A stretch of DNA of 64,000 nucleotides from assembly GCA_016794035.1 (NCBI GenBank), contig JAEUHS010000090.1, positions 1-64,000 of the forward strand. Direction: 5' to 3'. The position numbers were made by a program, and so were the translations under genes. Position 1 is the stretch's first letter. Each line of letters begins with the position of its first letter. Of this stretch, positions 42,838-51,410 are shown one piece after another. Under the pieces are notes generated by a model. That model did not search any database and had not been told where the DNA came from. It saw only the letters and a list, made by a program, of their open reading frames with translations. The DNA comes from Planctomycetota bacterium. GTDB taxonomy: Bacteria > Planctomycetota > UBA1135 > UBA2386.

Positions 42838-44876
42838 CCGCCGCAGCGGTCGCACCGGCTGCCGTCGGTGGGTTGCCGCTCGGCCGCGGCATCGCGGCGG
42901 CCGCCCTGACCGGCTTCGGCGTGATGGCGGCGGAACTGACGGCCGTGCGCCTGCTCGCGCCGCACTTCGGCGACAGCGCCTACGTCTGGACCAACGTCAT
43001 CGGCATCATCCTGGCCGCGCTGGCGGCTGGCGCCTGGTTCGGCGGCCGGCTCGCGGCCCGTACCGAGGCGGTGCAGTGGCTGTGGCGCCTGCTCGTCGCC
43101 GCCGGCGCCTGGCTGGCGCTGGCGCCGTTCGTCGCCGGCCCGCTCGGTGGCTGGCTGTTGCCGGCCGATCTGCCGCTGGACGCGGCGATGTCGGCGTTGG
43201 TGCGTGGTTCGTTCGTCGCGACCGCGGTGCTGTTCGGGCCGCCGATGCTGCTGCTCGGCGCCGTCTCCCCGCTGTTGATCACCGTGGTCGTGCGCGGTGC
43301 GATCGCCGTCGGCCGTGCCGCCGGGGTGCTCGGCGCGGCTGGCACGCTGGGCAGCCTGGTCGGCACGTTCGCCGCCACGCACTGGCTGGTGCCCGAGTTC
43401 GGCTGCCGGGCCGCGAGCACCATCGCCGGCGCGCTGCTCGTGCTCGCTGCCGTCGCCACGGCCCAGCGGCCCCCGCTGCGCGCCGCCGGGTTGCTGGTGC
43501 TCACGATCGTGGCAGCGGCGGCGCTGGCGCCGCGCGGTCCGCTGCGCCCGGCGCCCGCGGGCCGCGAACTGCTGGCCGAACGCGAGAGCCGCTACCAGTT
43601 CCTGCAGGTGCAGCGCACGCGGCCGACGGACCAACCGCGGCACACGCTGCTGGTCGTCAACGAAGGCCTCGACTCGTTCCACTCGGTCTACGTCGAGGGT
43701 TCGGCGCTGACCGGCGGCGCCTACTACGACTGGCACGCCATCGCGCCGCTGCTGGCCGGGGACGGCGCGCGCCCGGCCGACCTGCGGGTCCTGTCGGTCG
43801 GCGATGCCGCAGGATCGCTGCGCGCGGTCTACGCCGGTGTGCACCCGGGAGCCGTCGTCGACGGTGTCGACATCGACCCGGAGTGTCGCGAACTGGGCCG
43901 ACAGTTCTTCTCCCCGCTGCAGGCGCCCGGCGAGGACTTCACGGTCGACGGCCGCGTGTTCCTCGCCCGAGCGCACACCCGGTGGCACGTGATCCACGTC
44001 GATGCCTATGCGCATCAGGTCTACGTGCCGGCACATCTCGCCAGCCGCGAGTTCTTCGCGCTGGCGCGGCAGCGGTTGCTGCCCAACGGCGTGCTGGCCT
44101 GCAACGTCGGTGCCCTGCGCGACGACGATCCCGTGCTGCGCTCGATCGGCACGACGATGGCCGCCGTGTTCGGCCACGCGCTGGCCCTGCGCGTGCCGGC
44201 ATCGCGCAACTTCCTGGTCGTCGCGCGCAACGGTGACGCGCCACAGCCGGCGACCCTGCAGCAGTTCCGCTTCGGCGCGGAACGGCTGCCGGAGGTGGAC
44301 GCCGCTGCGTGGCAGCAGATCGTGGCGGCGTCGGCACAGGTCGGCGTGTGGACGGATGTCAGCGGCGGTGGGGAGGTGCTGGTCGACGATCGCCCCGCGC
44401 TCGATCGCAAGCTGCACGACAGCTACCTGCGGCGCGACGACAGCGGGCGGGCGATCGTGTGTACCGGCGCCATGGAGCCCGCGGGGGCCGAGATGGCGGC
44501 CTTTGCGCATGGGCAGGCCCGCCAGTGGGCCGAGGTGCTGATCGCCGTCGGTCGCAGCCGCACCGCCACACCCTACCTGCGGGAACTCGCCGGCGATGCC
44601 CGCTGGTCCCTGCGGCAGCTGGCGAGCGCGGTGGCCGAATACGAAGACGCCTTGCGGCTGCCCGTCGACCCCGACGCGGCCGTACGCCTACGCCACAAGC
44701 TCGCGACCGCGCGCGAGGACCTGCAACCGATCGCAGCTGCCGATCGGGTGGCGCTCGAACTGCGCTGGCTGCAGGTCGCGGCCGTCGGCGGCCTGCTGGC
44801 GTTGCTGGCCCTGGCTCACAGGATGTCGAGGATGCCGGCGGCTCCGTCCGTCAGCGTCTCGGTCGCCGCGCGGTAG
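42834..44876 (+). CDS. Fused multi-span membrane / spermidine synthase-like protein
   Basis: 680 aa. The N-terminal ~235 residues have about seven to eight hydrophobic spans (beginning GFGVMAAELTAVRLLAPHFG, the hallmark of membrane spermidine-synthase-like proteins). Residues ~250-460 form a SpeE-like methyltransferase fold: VLSVGDAAGSLRAV, VDIDPECRELGRQF, and HVDAYAHQVYVPAHLASREFF. The rest is helical with a final hydrophobic span. Whether it makes polyamines or another aminopropyl product is unknown. The GTG overlaps the upstream stop, and the last 61 bases overlap the convergent HEAT gene tail-to-tail. Confidence 0.85.
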   Translation: MTAAAVAPAAVGGLPLGRGIAAAALTGFGVMAAELTAVRLLAPHFGDSAYVWTNVIGIILAALAAGAWFGGRLAARTEAVQWLWRLLVAAGAWLALAPFVAGPLGGWLLPADLPLDAAMSALVRGSFVATAVLFGPPMLLLGAVSPLLITVVVRGAIAVGRAAGVLGAAGTLGSLVGTFAATHWLVPEFGCRAASTIAGALLVLAAVATAQRPPLRAAGLLVLTIVAAAALAPRGPLRPAPAGRELLAERESRYQFLQVQRTRPTDQPRHTLLVVNEGLDSFHSVYVEGSALTGGAYYDWHAIAPLLAGDGARPADLRVLSVGDAAGSLRAVYAGVHPGAVVDGVDIDPECRELGRQFFSPLQAPGEDFTVDGRVFLARAHTRWHVIHVDAYAHQVYVPAHLASREFFALARQRLLPNGVLACNVGALRDDDPVLRSIGTTMAAVFGHALALRVPASRNFLVVARNGDAPQPATLQQFRFGAERLPEVDAAAWQQIVAASAQVGVWTDVSGGGEVLVDDRPALDRKLHDSYLRRDDSGRAIVCTGAMEPAGAEMAAFAHGQARQWAEVLIAVGRSRTATPYLRELAGDARWSLRQLASAVAEYEDALRLPVDPDAAVRLRHKLATAREDLQPIAAADRVALELRWLQVAAVGGLLALLALAHRMSRMPAAPSVSVSVAAR

Positions 44877-46891
44877 TTGGTGGTGGTCGCGTAGGCTGCG
44901 TTCCAGGGCAACGGCGCGGGATCGCACACGGTGCCGAGGGCCACCGCCGCGAAGGCGCGGGTCAGCGGGGTCAAGCGCTCGTCGTCGAGCATCGCCAGCA
45001 GCGGTTCCAGGCTGCGGCGATCGCCGATCTGGCCCAGCGCGGCCGCCACCGCCGACAGGCGCAGCAGGCTCGGTTCGGGATGCTGCAGTTGCTGGCACAG
45101 CTCGTCGACGACCGTGAAGTCGCCGAGCAGGCCCAGGGTGCGCACACCCTGCTGCAGCACCTGCGGTCGTCGCACCGAGGCGCGGACCAGCGCGCGCACC
45201 TCGCCGGTGGCGTCGTGGTCGCCCATCAGCCCGAGACCGAGGGCCAGGTAGCCGGCGAGGTCGTCGCGGTGGGCGTTCTGCACCAGCGCGGAGCGCACCG
45301 CGGCCCCGGACTCCACGTCCTGCATCAGACCCAGGGCGAGGCCCAGCGAACCGATCGCCGCCGGCGTGCGCGCGGCGCGGAACGCGGCGCGAAGGGCGTC
45401 GGCGACACCGCGGTCGATGTCGACGGCCGCACCGGTCGCGAGGCCGCTCTCCAGCCGCCGCGCCGACCAGACCCCCAGCGCGATCGCGTACCACGGCAGT
45501 TCGATGGCGGCGCTTGCCTGCGGCAGCCCGGCGAGCATGCGATCGCGGACCCGAGTGCCGCCGATGCGCGCCAGCGCGAGCAGCGCGAACGAGCGGGTCT
45601 GCTGGTCGCGGTGCTGCCGGTGCACGCGCCACAGCAACTCGCAGGTGGCAGCGTCGGCGCTGTCGTCGCCGTCCCACGGCTGGCACAGGCTGCCGAGCGC
45701 CAGCGCGCAGGACTGCGCGATGTGCGGACTGCTCTTGCCGCGCGGATCGGCGGCGACGGCACCGTCGAGGTCGCGCGCCAGGTCCGTGGCGAACACCTGC
45801 TGCCAACGCGCGGTCGCCGGATCGTCGAGCGCCAGCAGGCGGCCGAGCATCGGCGGCACGTGCGCCTGGACCAGCTGCTCGCCTGGCCCTGCCGCGGCCA
45901 GGTAGAACGCACCGAGTTCGTCGACGATGCCCTGCCGCAGCGCGTGCGGCGCGACGCCGTCCCAGTCGCCGGGGAACAGCCCCAGCGCCTCGATCGCCGC
46001 GACCCGCAGGTTCCAGCCGAGCGCACGATCGGCCACCAGTGCGCGCAGCCCGGTGACCGTGCGGAAGGCGGCCGCCGGCCGGCGCAACTCGCGCAGCTGC
46101 AGGCCAAGGCCGAACGCGGCGAAGGCCCGCGTCCGCTCGTTGACCGCGGTCTGTCCGGACAGCCGCCGCGCGGCGTCGGCGTCGCGCGCCAGGTCGGCGA
46201 GCAGCGTCAGGCTCTCGTCGTCGCCGCGGGCCGCGATGCCGAGCGCGAGCGCCGCCGTTTCGCGTTGTTCCTGATCGTTCCGGGCCAGGAACGGCACGAC
46301 GCTGTCGAACAGCTTCCAGTCGCGGCCATCACGCCCGATCTTGCCGAGCGCAACCAGGCAGGCAGACACCGTATCGCGATCGGCAGCCTGCTGCAGGGTG
46401 CGCGCCAGGCTGTCTGCCACCCGCTGCAGGTCCGCCTCGGTGGGGCGCTCGATGGCCCGGCGGCGATCGTGGAAGCGCGGGTTCAACAGCGCGTCTTCGG
46501 GACTGACGGCGCGTCGGCCCGCGTCGACGGCATCGCGCAGCCGCAGGTACGGGTCCTTGCCGAACTCCCACCAGAACTCCCAGCGGGTGAGGTCGTCATC
46601 GAGCGGCGCCCCGCGCATGCCCGCTCCGGGGGCCGTGGCACCGCCCGTGGGTGCCGTGGCACCGCCCGCGGGCGCGGTGGGACCGCTCGCGCCGGTCGAT
46701 GTCGTCGGCGAGCCGCTCGCCGTGCCGCCGGTCGAGCCCGCGCCCGCGCCGCTGCTGCCGCCGCTCGAAGTCGCGCTGGGGCTTCCCACCTCGCCGGGTC
46801 CCCGGTACTGACCACCGTGCGCTGCGGTCGGGAGGGCGAGCAGCGTGGTCGCGAGCAGAAGATGGAGGGTCGGGCGTCGGTGCATGACCAT
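44816..46891 (-). CDS. Exported HEAT-repeat protein (paralogue 1)
   Basis: 691 aa with a signal peptide (ALPTAAHG). The mature protein begins GGQYRGPGE, then a ~60-residue Gly/Ser/Thr/Ala/Pro linker, then a conserved segment LTRWEFWWEFGKDPYLRLRDAV, and ~550 residues of HEAT repeats (GLGLQLREL, LALGSLCQPW, LALARIGG, GLALGLMQD, RLSAVAAALGQIG). It ends TLTDGAAGILDIL. The same architecture and both end motifs recur in the neighbouring gene, so the two arose by tandem duplication. Start: ATG 46891 is favoured by the CATGTT 11 bases upstream; ATG 46885 is possible. Function unknown; a secreted protein-interaction scaffold is the simplest guess. Confidence 0.87.
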   Translation of the reverse strand: MVMHRRPTLHLLLATTLLALPTAAHGGQYRGPGEVGSPSATSSGGSSGAGAGSTGGTASGSPTTSTGASGPTAPAGGATAPTGGATAPGAGMRGAPLDDDLTRWEFWWEFGKDPYLRLRDAVDAGRRAVSPEDALLNPRFHDRRRAIERPTEADLQRVADSLARTLQQAADRDTVSACLVALGKIGRDGRDWKLFDSVVPFLARNDQEQRETAALALGIAARGDDESLTLLADLARDADAARRLSGQTAVNERTRAFAAFGLGLQLRELRRPAAAFRTVTGLRALVADRALGWNLRVAAIEALGLFPGDWDGVAPHALRQGIVDELGAFYLAAAGPGEQLVQAHVPPMLGRLLALDDPATARWQQVFATDLARDLDGAVAADPRGKSSPHIAQSCALALGSLCQPWDGDDSADAATCELLWRVHRQHRDQQTRSFALLALARIGGTRVRDRMLAGLPQASAAIELPWYAIALGVWSARRLESGLATGAAVDIDRGVADALRAAFRAARTPAAIGSLGLALGLMQDVESGAAVRSALVQNAHRDDLAGYLALGLGLMGDHDATGEVRALVRASVRRPQVLQQGVRTLGLLGDFTVVDELCQQLQHPEPSLLRLSAVAAALGQIGDRRSLEPLLAMLDDERLTPLTRAFAAVALGTVCDPAPLPWNAAYATTTNYRAATETLTDGAAGILDIL

Positions 46892-46902
46892 CGAGTGCAA
46901 CG

Positions 46903-46908
46903 AACATG
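46903..46908 (-). promoter_or_regulatory. Candidate -10 element (CATGTT) for HEAT paralogue 1
   Basis: CATGTT, 11 bases before the ATG at 46891. Weak (C at position 1). Confidence 0.25.
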
Positions 46909-46926
46909 CCTGCGGGCCGCGCCGAA

Positions 46927-46970
46927 ACGACGAGGGCCCGCGCGGCGTCTGCCGCGCAGGCCCTCGTCGT
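46927..46970 (-). terminator. Strong hairpin between the two HEAT genes
   Basis: Left arm 46927-46946 and right arm 46951-46970 form a 20-base-pair stem with a four-base loop. The single mismatch on the plus strand (C-A) becomes a G-T wobble on the minus strand, so the structure is best as minus-strand RNA downstream of the 47006-49078 gene. It is followed there by only a short T run (gttt). This looks like an intrinsic-type terminator or an mRNA end stabiliser separating the tandem genes. Confidence 0.65.
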
Positions 46971-47005
46971 CTGCACCGGCGCGGCCGGTGCGCGCCGGGT
47001 CGCGG

Positions 47006-49078
47006 TTACAGGATGTCGAGGATGCCCGTCGACCGATTGGTCAGGGTTTCGACCGAAGCGCGGTAGTTCATGTTCGTACCGATCTTCGAGTTCCAGGGCA
47101 GCGACTCCTTGTCGGCGACACCGCCGAGCGCCACCGCAGCGAACGCGCGGGACAGCTCGCCGAGCTTGGAGTCGAACAGCATCTCCTTCAGCGGCTGGAT
47201 CGTGCGCTGGTCGCCGATGAAGCCGAGCGCCGAGGAGATCGCCGCCAGCTTGGCCAGGTTGCCGCCCTCTTCGGCGGCGAGCATCTTCTGCAGGTCTTCG
47301 GCGACCCGCTTGTCGCCCAGCTTGCCGAGCGCGATCGCGGCCTGCTGCAGCAACTGATCACGGCGCACCGACTGCGCGACGACGTTGCGGATGTCCTCCT
47401 GCGAACGGGTGTCGTTCATCAGCGCCAGACCGATGCAGAGGTAGCCCGCCATCTCTTCCTTGGCCACGTTGCCGACCATCATGCTGCGCATCAGGTCCGC
47501 CGCTTCCGTCGCCCGGCTGAGGCCGAGGCCGATGGCCAGCGCGCCGATCAGGCTGGGGTCCTTGTTCTGCTTCAGCGCGTCGAGCAGGGTCGTGCCGATC
47601 GTCGTCTCGAGCGGAGCATTGCTCTGCTGCTCGTACTTGTTGAACGAGTAGACGCCGAGCGCCAGCGAGCACCAGGGCTTCTCCTGGTTCTTGCCACCCT
47701 TGTCGAACTCCTTCAGCAGGACCTCGCGGTTGAGTTCGCCGCCGATCTGGCCGAGGCCGAGCACCGCGAAGTTGCGGGTCTGGGAGTCCTTGTGGTCGTG
47801 GTAGGTGTCCAGCAGCAGCTTGCTGTAGACGCCGTCCGGGCACTTCTTCGCGTCCTTGTCGTCGTACGGCTTGGCCAGCATGCCGAGCGCCATCGCGCAG
47901 GAACGGGCGATGTCGTTGCTGGAGCGCTTGACCTTGCCCTTCTCCTGCAGGTCGGCTGCGAACAGCTGCTTGAAGTGATCGGCCCTGGGGTGGTCGCGGC
48001 CGATCAGCTTGGCGATCGCGGTGGGGCAGTGCGCCTGGATCAGCTGCTCGCCGGCGCCGAGGCCCTTCATGTAGTAGTCCTCGAGGCTCTGCAGCGCCTC
48101 CTCGAGCAGCTGCTTGTCCTGGTCGGTCGAGGTGCCGACGTTGAGGATGCCGATCGCGTTGATCGCCGCGACCTTCATGTTGCGGTCGCTGACCTTGTCG
48201 TCGGCCAGAAGCTGCTTCATCACCGCGAACGCCTGCGCCTTGATCTCGGTCTTGCTGGTCTCGTGCGCCAGCAGGCCGAGACCGTAGATCGCGAACGAGC
48301 GCGTGCGGTAGTCGATCGAGCCGCCGGCGGCGTCCCGGGCCTTCGGCTGGTCGAGCGCGAGGTCGACCAGCAGGTTGACCTCGTCCTCGCCGGCGATGGC
48401 CGCGATGCCGATCGCGAGCGCCGCGACTTCGCGGATCTCCTGGTCGGGCTTGCGCAGGCGCGGCTTGAAGACGTCGATCAGGCGGAAGTCCTGGTGGTTC
48501 TTGCCGATCTTCGCCATCGCCACCATGCACGACGAGTTGATGTCGCGCTGCTCGGTCGAGTCGATGGCCTTCTTCAGGGCCGGCAGGATCTCGTTCTGGA
48601 TCTGCTCGTCGGTGGGCTTCAGCGAATCGCGCGCTTCGTTGCGCCGCGTGCTGCCGAGGAAGAAGTCGTCGCTACCCGTCTGCGGGCCACCGGCCTGCAC
48701 CGCGTCCCTGAGGCGGATGAACGGGTCCTTGTTGAACTCCCACCAGAACTTCCACTCGGTCAGGTCGTCTTCGATCGTCACCCCGCGACCGCCCGTCGTC
48801 GGACCGCGTCCGCCACCCGGGGCACCGGGGCCACCGGTCGTCGGGCCGGACCCGCCACCAGTCGTGGGACCCGACGGCGCCGGCGCGCTCGGGCCGGCGG
48901 GGCCGCCGGTCGTCGGGCCGGACGGACCGCCGGAGTTGCCGCCACCGCCGCCGCCGCCCGGGCTGGGGGGAACGACGTCACCGGGGCCGCGATACTGGCC
49001 GCCGTGGGCATGACCGGTTTCCGGCAGCAGCGCGAGCAGGCCCGCGCAGCACAGTCCAGACAGGAGGAACTTCTTCAT
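47006..49078 (-). CDS. Exported HEAT-repeat protein (paralogue 2)
   Basis: 690 aa with a signal peptide (MKKFLLSGLCC... to GHAHG). The mature N-terminus GGQYRGPGDVVPP is followed by a Gly/Pro/Ser/Thr linker, LTEWKFWWEFNKDPFIRLRDAV, and HEAT repeats to a C-terminal TLTNRSTGILDIL. Compared with its downstream neighbour it has far more Lys/Glu/Asp and less Arg, and slightly lower third-position GC, suggesting a different expression level. It has a recognisable -35/-10 promoter (49216-49245) with a leader of ~130 bases, a GGAG-like site 10 bases before the ATG, and a strong hairpin after the stop. Confidence 0.88.
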   Translation of the reverse strand: MKKFLLSGLCCAGLLALLPETGHAHGGQYRGPGDVVPPSPGGGGGGGNSGGPSGPTTGGPAGPSAPAPSGPTTGGGSGPTTGGPGAPGGGRGPTTGGRGVTIEDDLTEWKFWWEFNKDPFIRLRDAVQAGGPQTGSDDFFLGSTRRNEARDSLKPTDEQIQNEILPALKKAIDSTEQRDINSSCMVAMAKIGKNHQDFRLIDVFKPRLRKPDQEIREVAALAIGIAAIAGEDEVNLLVDLALDQPKARDAAGGSIDYRTRSFAIYGLGLLAHETSKTEIKAQAFAVMKQLLADDKVSDRNMKVAAINAIGILNVGTSTDQDKQLLEEALQSLEDYYMKGLGAGEQLIQAHCPTAIAKLIGRDHPRADHFKQLFAADLQEKGKVKRSSNDIARSCAMALGMLAKPYDDKDAKKCPDGVYSKLLLDTYHDHKDSQTRNFAVLGLGQIGGELNREVLLKEFDKGGKNQEKPWCSLALGVYSFNKYEQQSNAPLETTIGTTLLDALKQNKDPSLIGALAIGLGLSRATEAADLMRSMMVGNVAKEEMAGYLCIGLALMNDTRSQEDIRNVVAQSVRRDQLLQQAAIALGKLGDKRVAEDLQKMLAAEEGGNLAKLAAISSALGFIGDQRTIQPLKEMLFDSKLGELSRAFAAVALGGVADKESLPWNSKIGTNMNYRASVETLTNRSTGILDIL

Positions 49079-49215
49079 TGGTTTGGCTCCAAGGCCGCCA
49101 TTCGCGACGGCGCGGTTGCTAGAGAGGGTCGATCCGGAGATGGGGACGGGCATCCGGATCGCTGCGGGCATCGGCGCCGGCCCTTCACCATGGGGAGGGG
49201 CGACGCGGGCACGCG

Positions 49216-49245
49216 ATCGTATCCGGTCGTGGCACATCGTTGCAA
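49216..49245 (-). promoter_or_regulatory. Promoter with -35 (TTGCAA) and -10 (TACGAT) for HEAT paralogue 2
   Basis: On the minus strand TTGCAA (49240-49245) is separated by 18 bases from TACGAT (49216-49221). Transcription would begin about 130 bases before the ATG at 49078. It is the clearest sigma-70-like promoter in the window. The 49079-49330 region otherwise holds no gene. Confidence 0.55.
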
Positions 49246-49330
49246 AACCGGGACCACACCGCCACATGGATGCCACAACGCCCCTGCAGACCGATCGCCG
49301 ATGCACCTCGGACGCCGTCCGTCGGCAGCG

Positions 49331-50176
49331 TTACCGCCGCGAAACAACAAGCCCTGGACGCGTGCCCCGCAGCAGCCGGAGCAGGGCAGCGTGGATCCTG
49401 GGGCCCGCTGCCACGCTCGGCGTATGGCCGACCGCCAGGTCCTCGAAGGGGAACACCGGCGCCCCGCTCCAGGTGGTGAAGCGACCGCCAGCTTCCTCGA
49501 GCACGAGCCCGGCAGCGGCGATGTCCCAGCTGCGGCCTTGTTGCTGCACGTTCGCGTCGAGGCGCCCCATCGCGACGTCCATGAGCTGCGTCACGGTGCA
49601 ACCGAACGTGCGGATGCGATTGCCGCGGCGCTGCAATCGGGCCAGGAACGCGAGCTGTTGTTGGCCCCGGTGCCACTGGCAACCGACGATGGCGGCATCG
49701 TCGAGGGTTCTGGTCGGGACCCGGATGCGGCGGCCGTTGCGGCGCGCGCCGAGGCCGCGCACCGCGCTGTAGAGCGCGTTCTCGGGCGCGCAGTGCACGA
49801 CTGCGAGCAGCGGGCGGCGACGATGCAGCAGGGCGACCGAGACGGCGAAGTGCGGCAGCCCGCGCGCGTAGTTGCTGGTGCCATCGACGGGATCCACCAC
49901 CCACAGCCAATCGTGATCGACGTGCCGCCCGTCGCTCTCCTCGCCGAGAAAGCCAGCCTCGGGCAGCAGCGCCGTCAGCTGCCGGCGCAGCGCACGTTCG
50001 CAGGCGAGGTCGACGCGGGTGACGAAGTCGCCGACGCCTTTGCGTCGCACGTCGGCTGGTCGCAGTCGTTGCTGCGCGCGCGCAATGCGCCGGGCGGCCG
50101 CGGCGACCAGCTGCATGGTCGGCCGCCGCAGTGCCGCCGCGCGCTGCCGCGGGGTTCGGGTTCGCTTGCCAGTCAT
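49331..50176 (-). CDS. Inositol monophosphatase family protein
   Basis: 281 aa. The metal site is formed by GEESDG and DPVDGTSNYARG, and the C-terminal WDIAAAGLVLEEAGG motif is present. Family members hydrolyse inositol phosphate, histidinol phosphate, fructose-1,6-bisphosphate or 3'-phosphoadenosine-5'-phosphate; the sequence alone does not decide which. The ATG at 50176 is chosen because TACGCT lies 8 bases upstream; the extension further upstream is Arg-rich and not conserved-looking. Divergent from a lipoprotein gene. Confidence 0.92.
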   Translation of the reverse strand: MTGKRTRTPRQRAAALRRPTMQLVAAAARRIARAQQRLRPADVRRKGVGDFVTRVDLACERALRRQLTALLPEAGFLGEESDGRHVDHDWLWVVDPVDGTSNYARGLPHFAVSVALLHRRRPLLAVVHCAPENALYSAVRGLGARRNGRRIRVPTRTLDDAAIVGCQWHRGQQQLAFLARLQRRGNRIRTFGCTVTQLMDVAMGRLDANVQQQGRSWDIAAAGLVLEEAGGRFTTWSGAPVFPFEDLAVGHTPSVAAGPRIHAALLRLLRGTRPGLVVSRR

Positions 50177-50184
50177 GGCCGGGC

Positions 50185-50190
50185 AGCGTA
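50185..50190 (-). promoter_or_regulatory. Candidate -10 element (TACGCT) for the inositol phosphatase-like gene
   Basis: TACGCT, 8 bases before the ATG at 50176, no Shine-Dalgarno sequence. Confidence 0.5.
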
Positions 50191-50248
50191 GGGCGCGCGC
50201 GGTGCGGGACCGATCCGAAAAGGCGCGTGCGCGCCGACGGGGCGGCGC

Positions 50249-50254
50249 TACAAG
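50249..50254 (+). promoter_or_regulatory. Weak -10 candidate (TACAAG) for the lipoprotein-galE operon
   Basis: TACAAG, 7 bases before the ATG at 50262; the last base is G rather than T. Confidence 0.25.
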
Positions 50255-50261
50255 AACCGGC

Positions 50262-51410
50262 ATGTGGCGTCACGGTGGCCGGGTCGACCCGATGGGCCTG
50301 CTCTTGCTGGTGACCCTGTCGGCGTGCGCGGCCCAGGTCGAGCCGCGCCCGCCGGGAATGGGCGGGGTGCGCGGCCAGTCCGTGCTCGCAGGTCGTCCCG
50401 CACCTGCGACCACGACGACGGATCGCACGGCGATGGATGCGGCGGCAGCGCCGGAGCCGCCGACCATGGCCGACAGCTACGACGCATCGGCCCTGGAACG
50501 GTCGCTGCGCGAGGAACTGGCGACGGCGACCGACCCGGCGCCGGCGGCGCTCGAATTGGCGGATCTGCTGTCGGCACTCGAGCGCCACCGCGATGCCCTG
50601 GACGTGGTCGATGCCGCCCGGCAACGCAGCGACGATCCGGCGCTGCAGGTGTGCCGGGCCGGGTTGCTGCGCGACCTCGGGCAACGACCAGCAGCCGTCG
50701 CCGCGCTGCTGGCGTTGGCACGGGCCCACGGTCCGGCCGCGATGCACCCCGGCCTGTTGTTCGAGTGCGCGGAGCTGCAGTGGCTGGTGGGGGATGCCGA
50801 CGGCGCCGCGGCGACCCTGCACGACCTGCAGGAGGTGCATGCGAACGACCCCTGGTGCGCCACCAACCGGCTCGCCCTCGAGGGCCTCGCGGCCGAACTC
50901 GCGACGCGCGACGCGCCGCCGCGAGCGCGGGTCCGGGATCTGTTGGCGAGCTTGCGCGGCAACGGCAGCGTCTCGGACCGCATCCGGCTGCTCGGCGACC
51001 TGGTCGCGCTCGCCGACCAGGAGACCGGCGCGCGGCGGCAGCACCTCCGCACCCGGGCGCTGGCGATCGCCTGCGCCGACGAGTCGCCGGCCGTACGCGC
51101 ACGGGCTGTGCAGCTCGCCGACCCGCCGCAAGAGGACGCCGAGGCGTTCTGTCGCGCGGCCCTCGACGATGTGGCGCCGATCGTGCGCCGTTTCGCCGCC
51201 GAGCGAACGCCGGCGTGTGCACCCGCGGCGGCGACCGGGCTGTTGGTCGACGCCATGCAACACGAGGACGATCCGGCCACGTTCGCGGCGATGCACGCGG
51301 CTCTGGCCGGCCTGGTCGAGAACGGGCCGATCCTGGCGCCGCACGCCGAGGACGACCCGGCGACGCGTGCGCAGCTGGCCCGGGCCTGGAGGCAGCGTTG
51401 CAGCCGCTGA
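50262..51410 (+). CDS. Lipoprotein with helical repeats, hypothetical
   Basis: 382 aa. The N-terminus GLLLLVTLSACAAQ is a lipoprotein signal with lipobox LSAC. After a Pro/Thr/Ala-rich stretch (~25-70) the rest is helical with TPR- and HEAT-like patterns (ALELADLLSALERHRDALDVV, LRDLGQRPAAVAALLALA, AVRARAVQLA). No enzyme motif. Its last codons overlap the galE start by 13 bases, so it leads the operon galE-second lipoprotein. Confidence 0.82.
   Translation: MWRHGGRVDPMGLLLLVTLSACAAQVEPRPPGMGGVRGQSVLAGRPAPATTTTDRTAMDAAAAPEPPTMADSYDASALERSLREELATATDPAPAALELADLLSALERHRDALDVVDAARQRSDDPALQVCRAGLLRDLGQRPAAVAALLALARAHGPAAMHPGLLFECAELQWLVGDADGAAATLHDLQEVHANDPWCATNRLALEGLAAELATRDAPPRARVRDLLASLRGNGSVSDRIRLLGDLVALADQETGARRQHLRTRALAIACADESPAVRARAVQLADPPQEDAEAFCRAALDDVAPIVRRFAAERTPACAPAAATGLLVDAMQHEDDPATFAAMHAALAGLVENGPILAPHAEDDPATRAQLARAWRQRCSR
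51388..51392 (+). promoter_or_regulatory. Shine-Dalgarno GGAGG deciding the TTG start of galE
   Basis: GGAGG with 5-base spacing to the TTG at 51398. No ATG or GTG lies near the conserved N-terminus, so this site identifies the start. Confidence 0.6.

Noticed and set aside
44309..50191. A nearly 2,000-codon open frame on the plus strand
   Set aside because: It is antisense to the two HEAT genes and several neighbours; its product is Arg/Ala/Gly-rich without any domain. Long antisense frames are expected in DNA this GC-rich.
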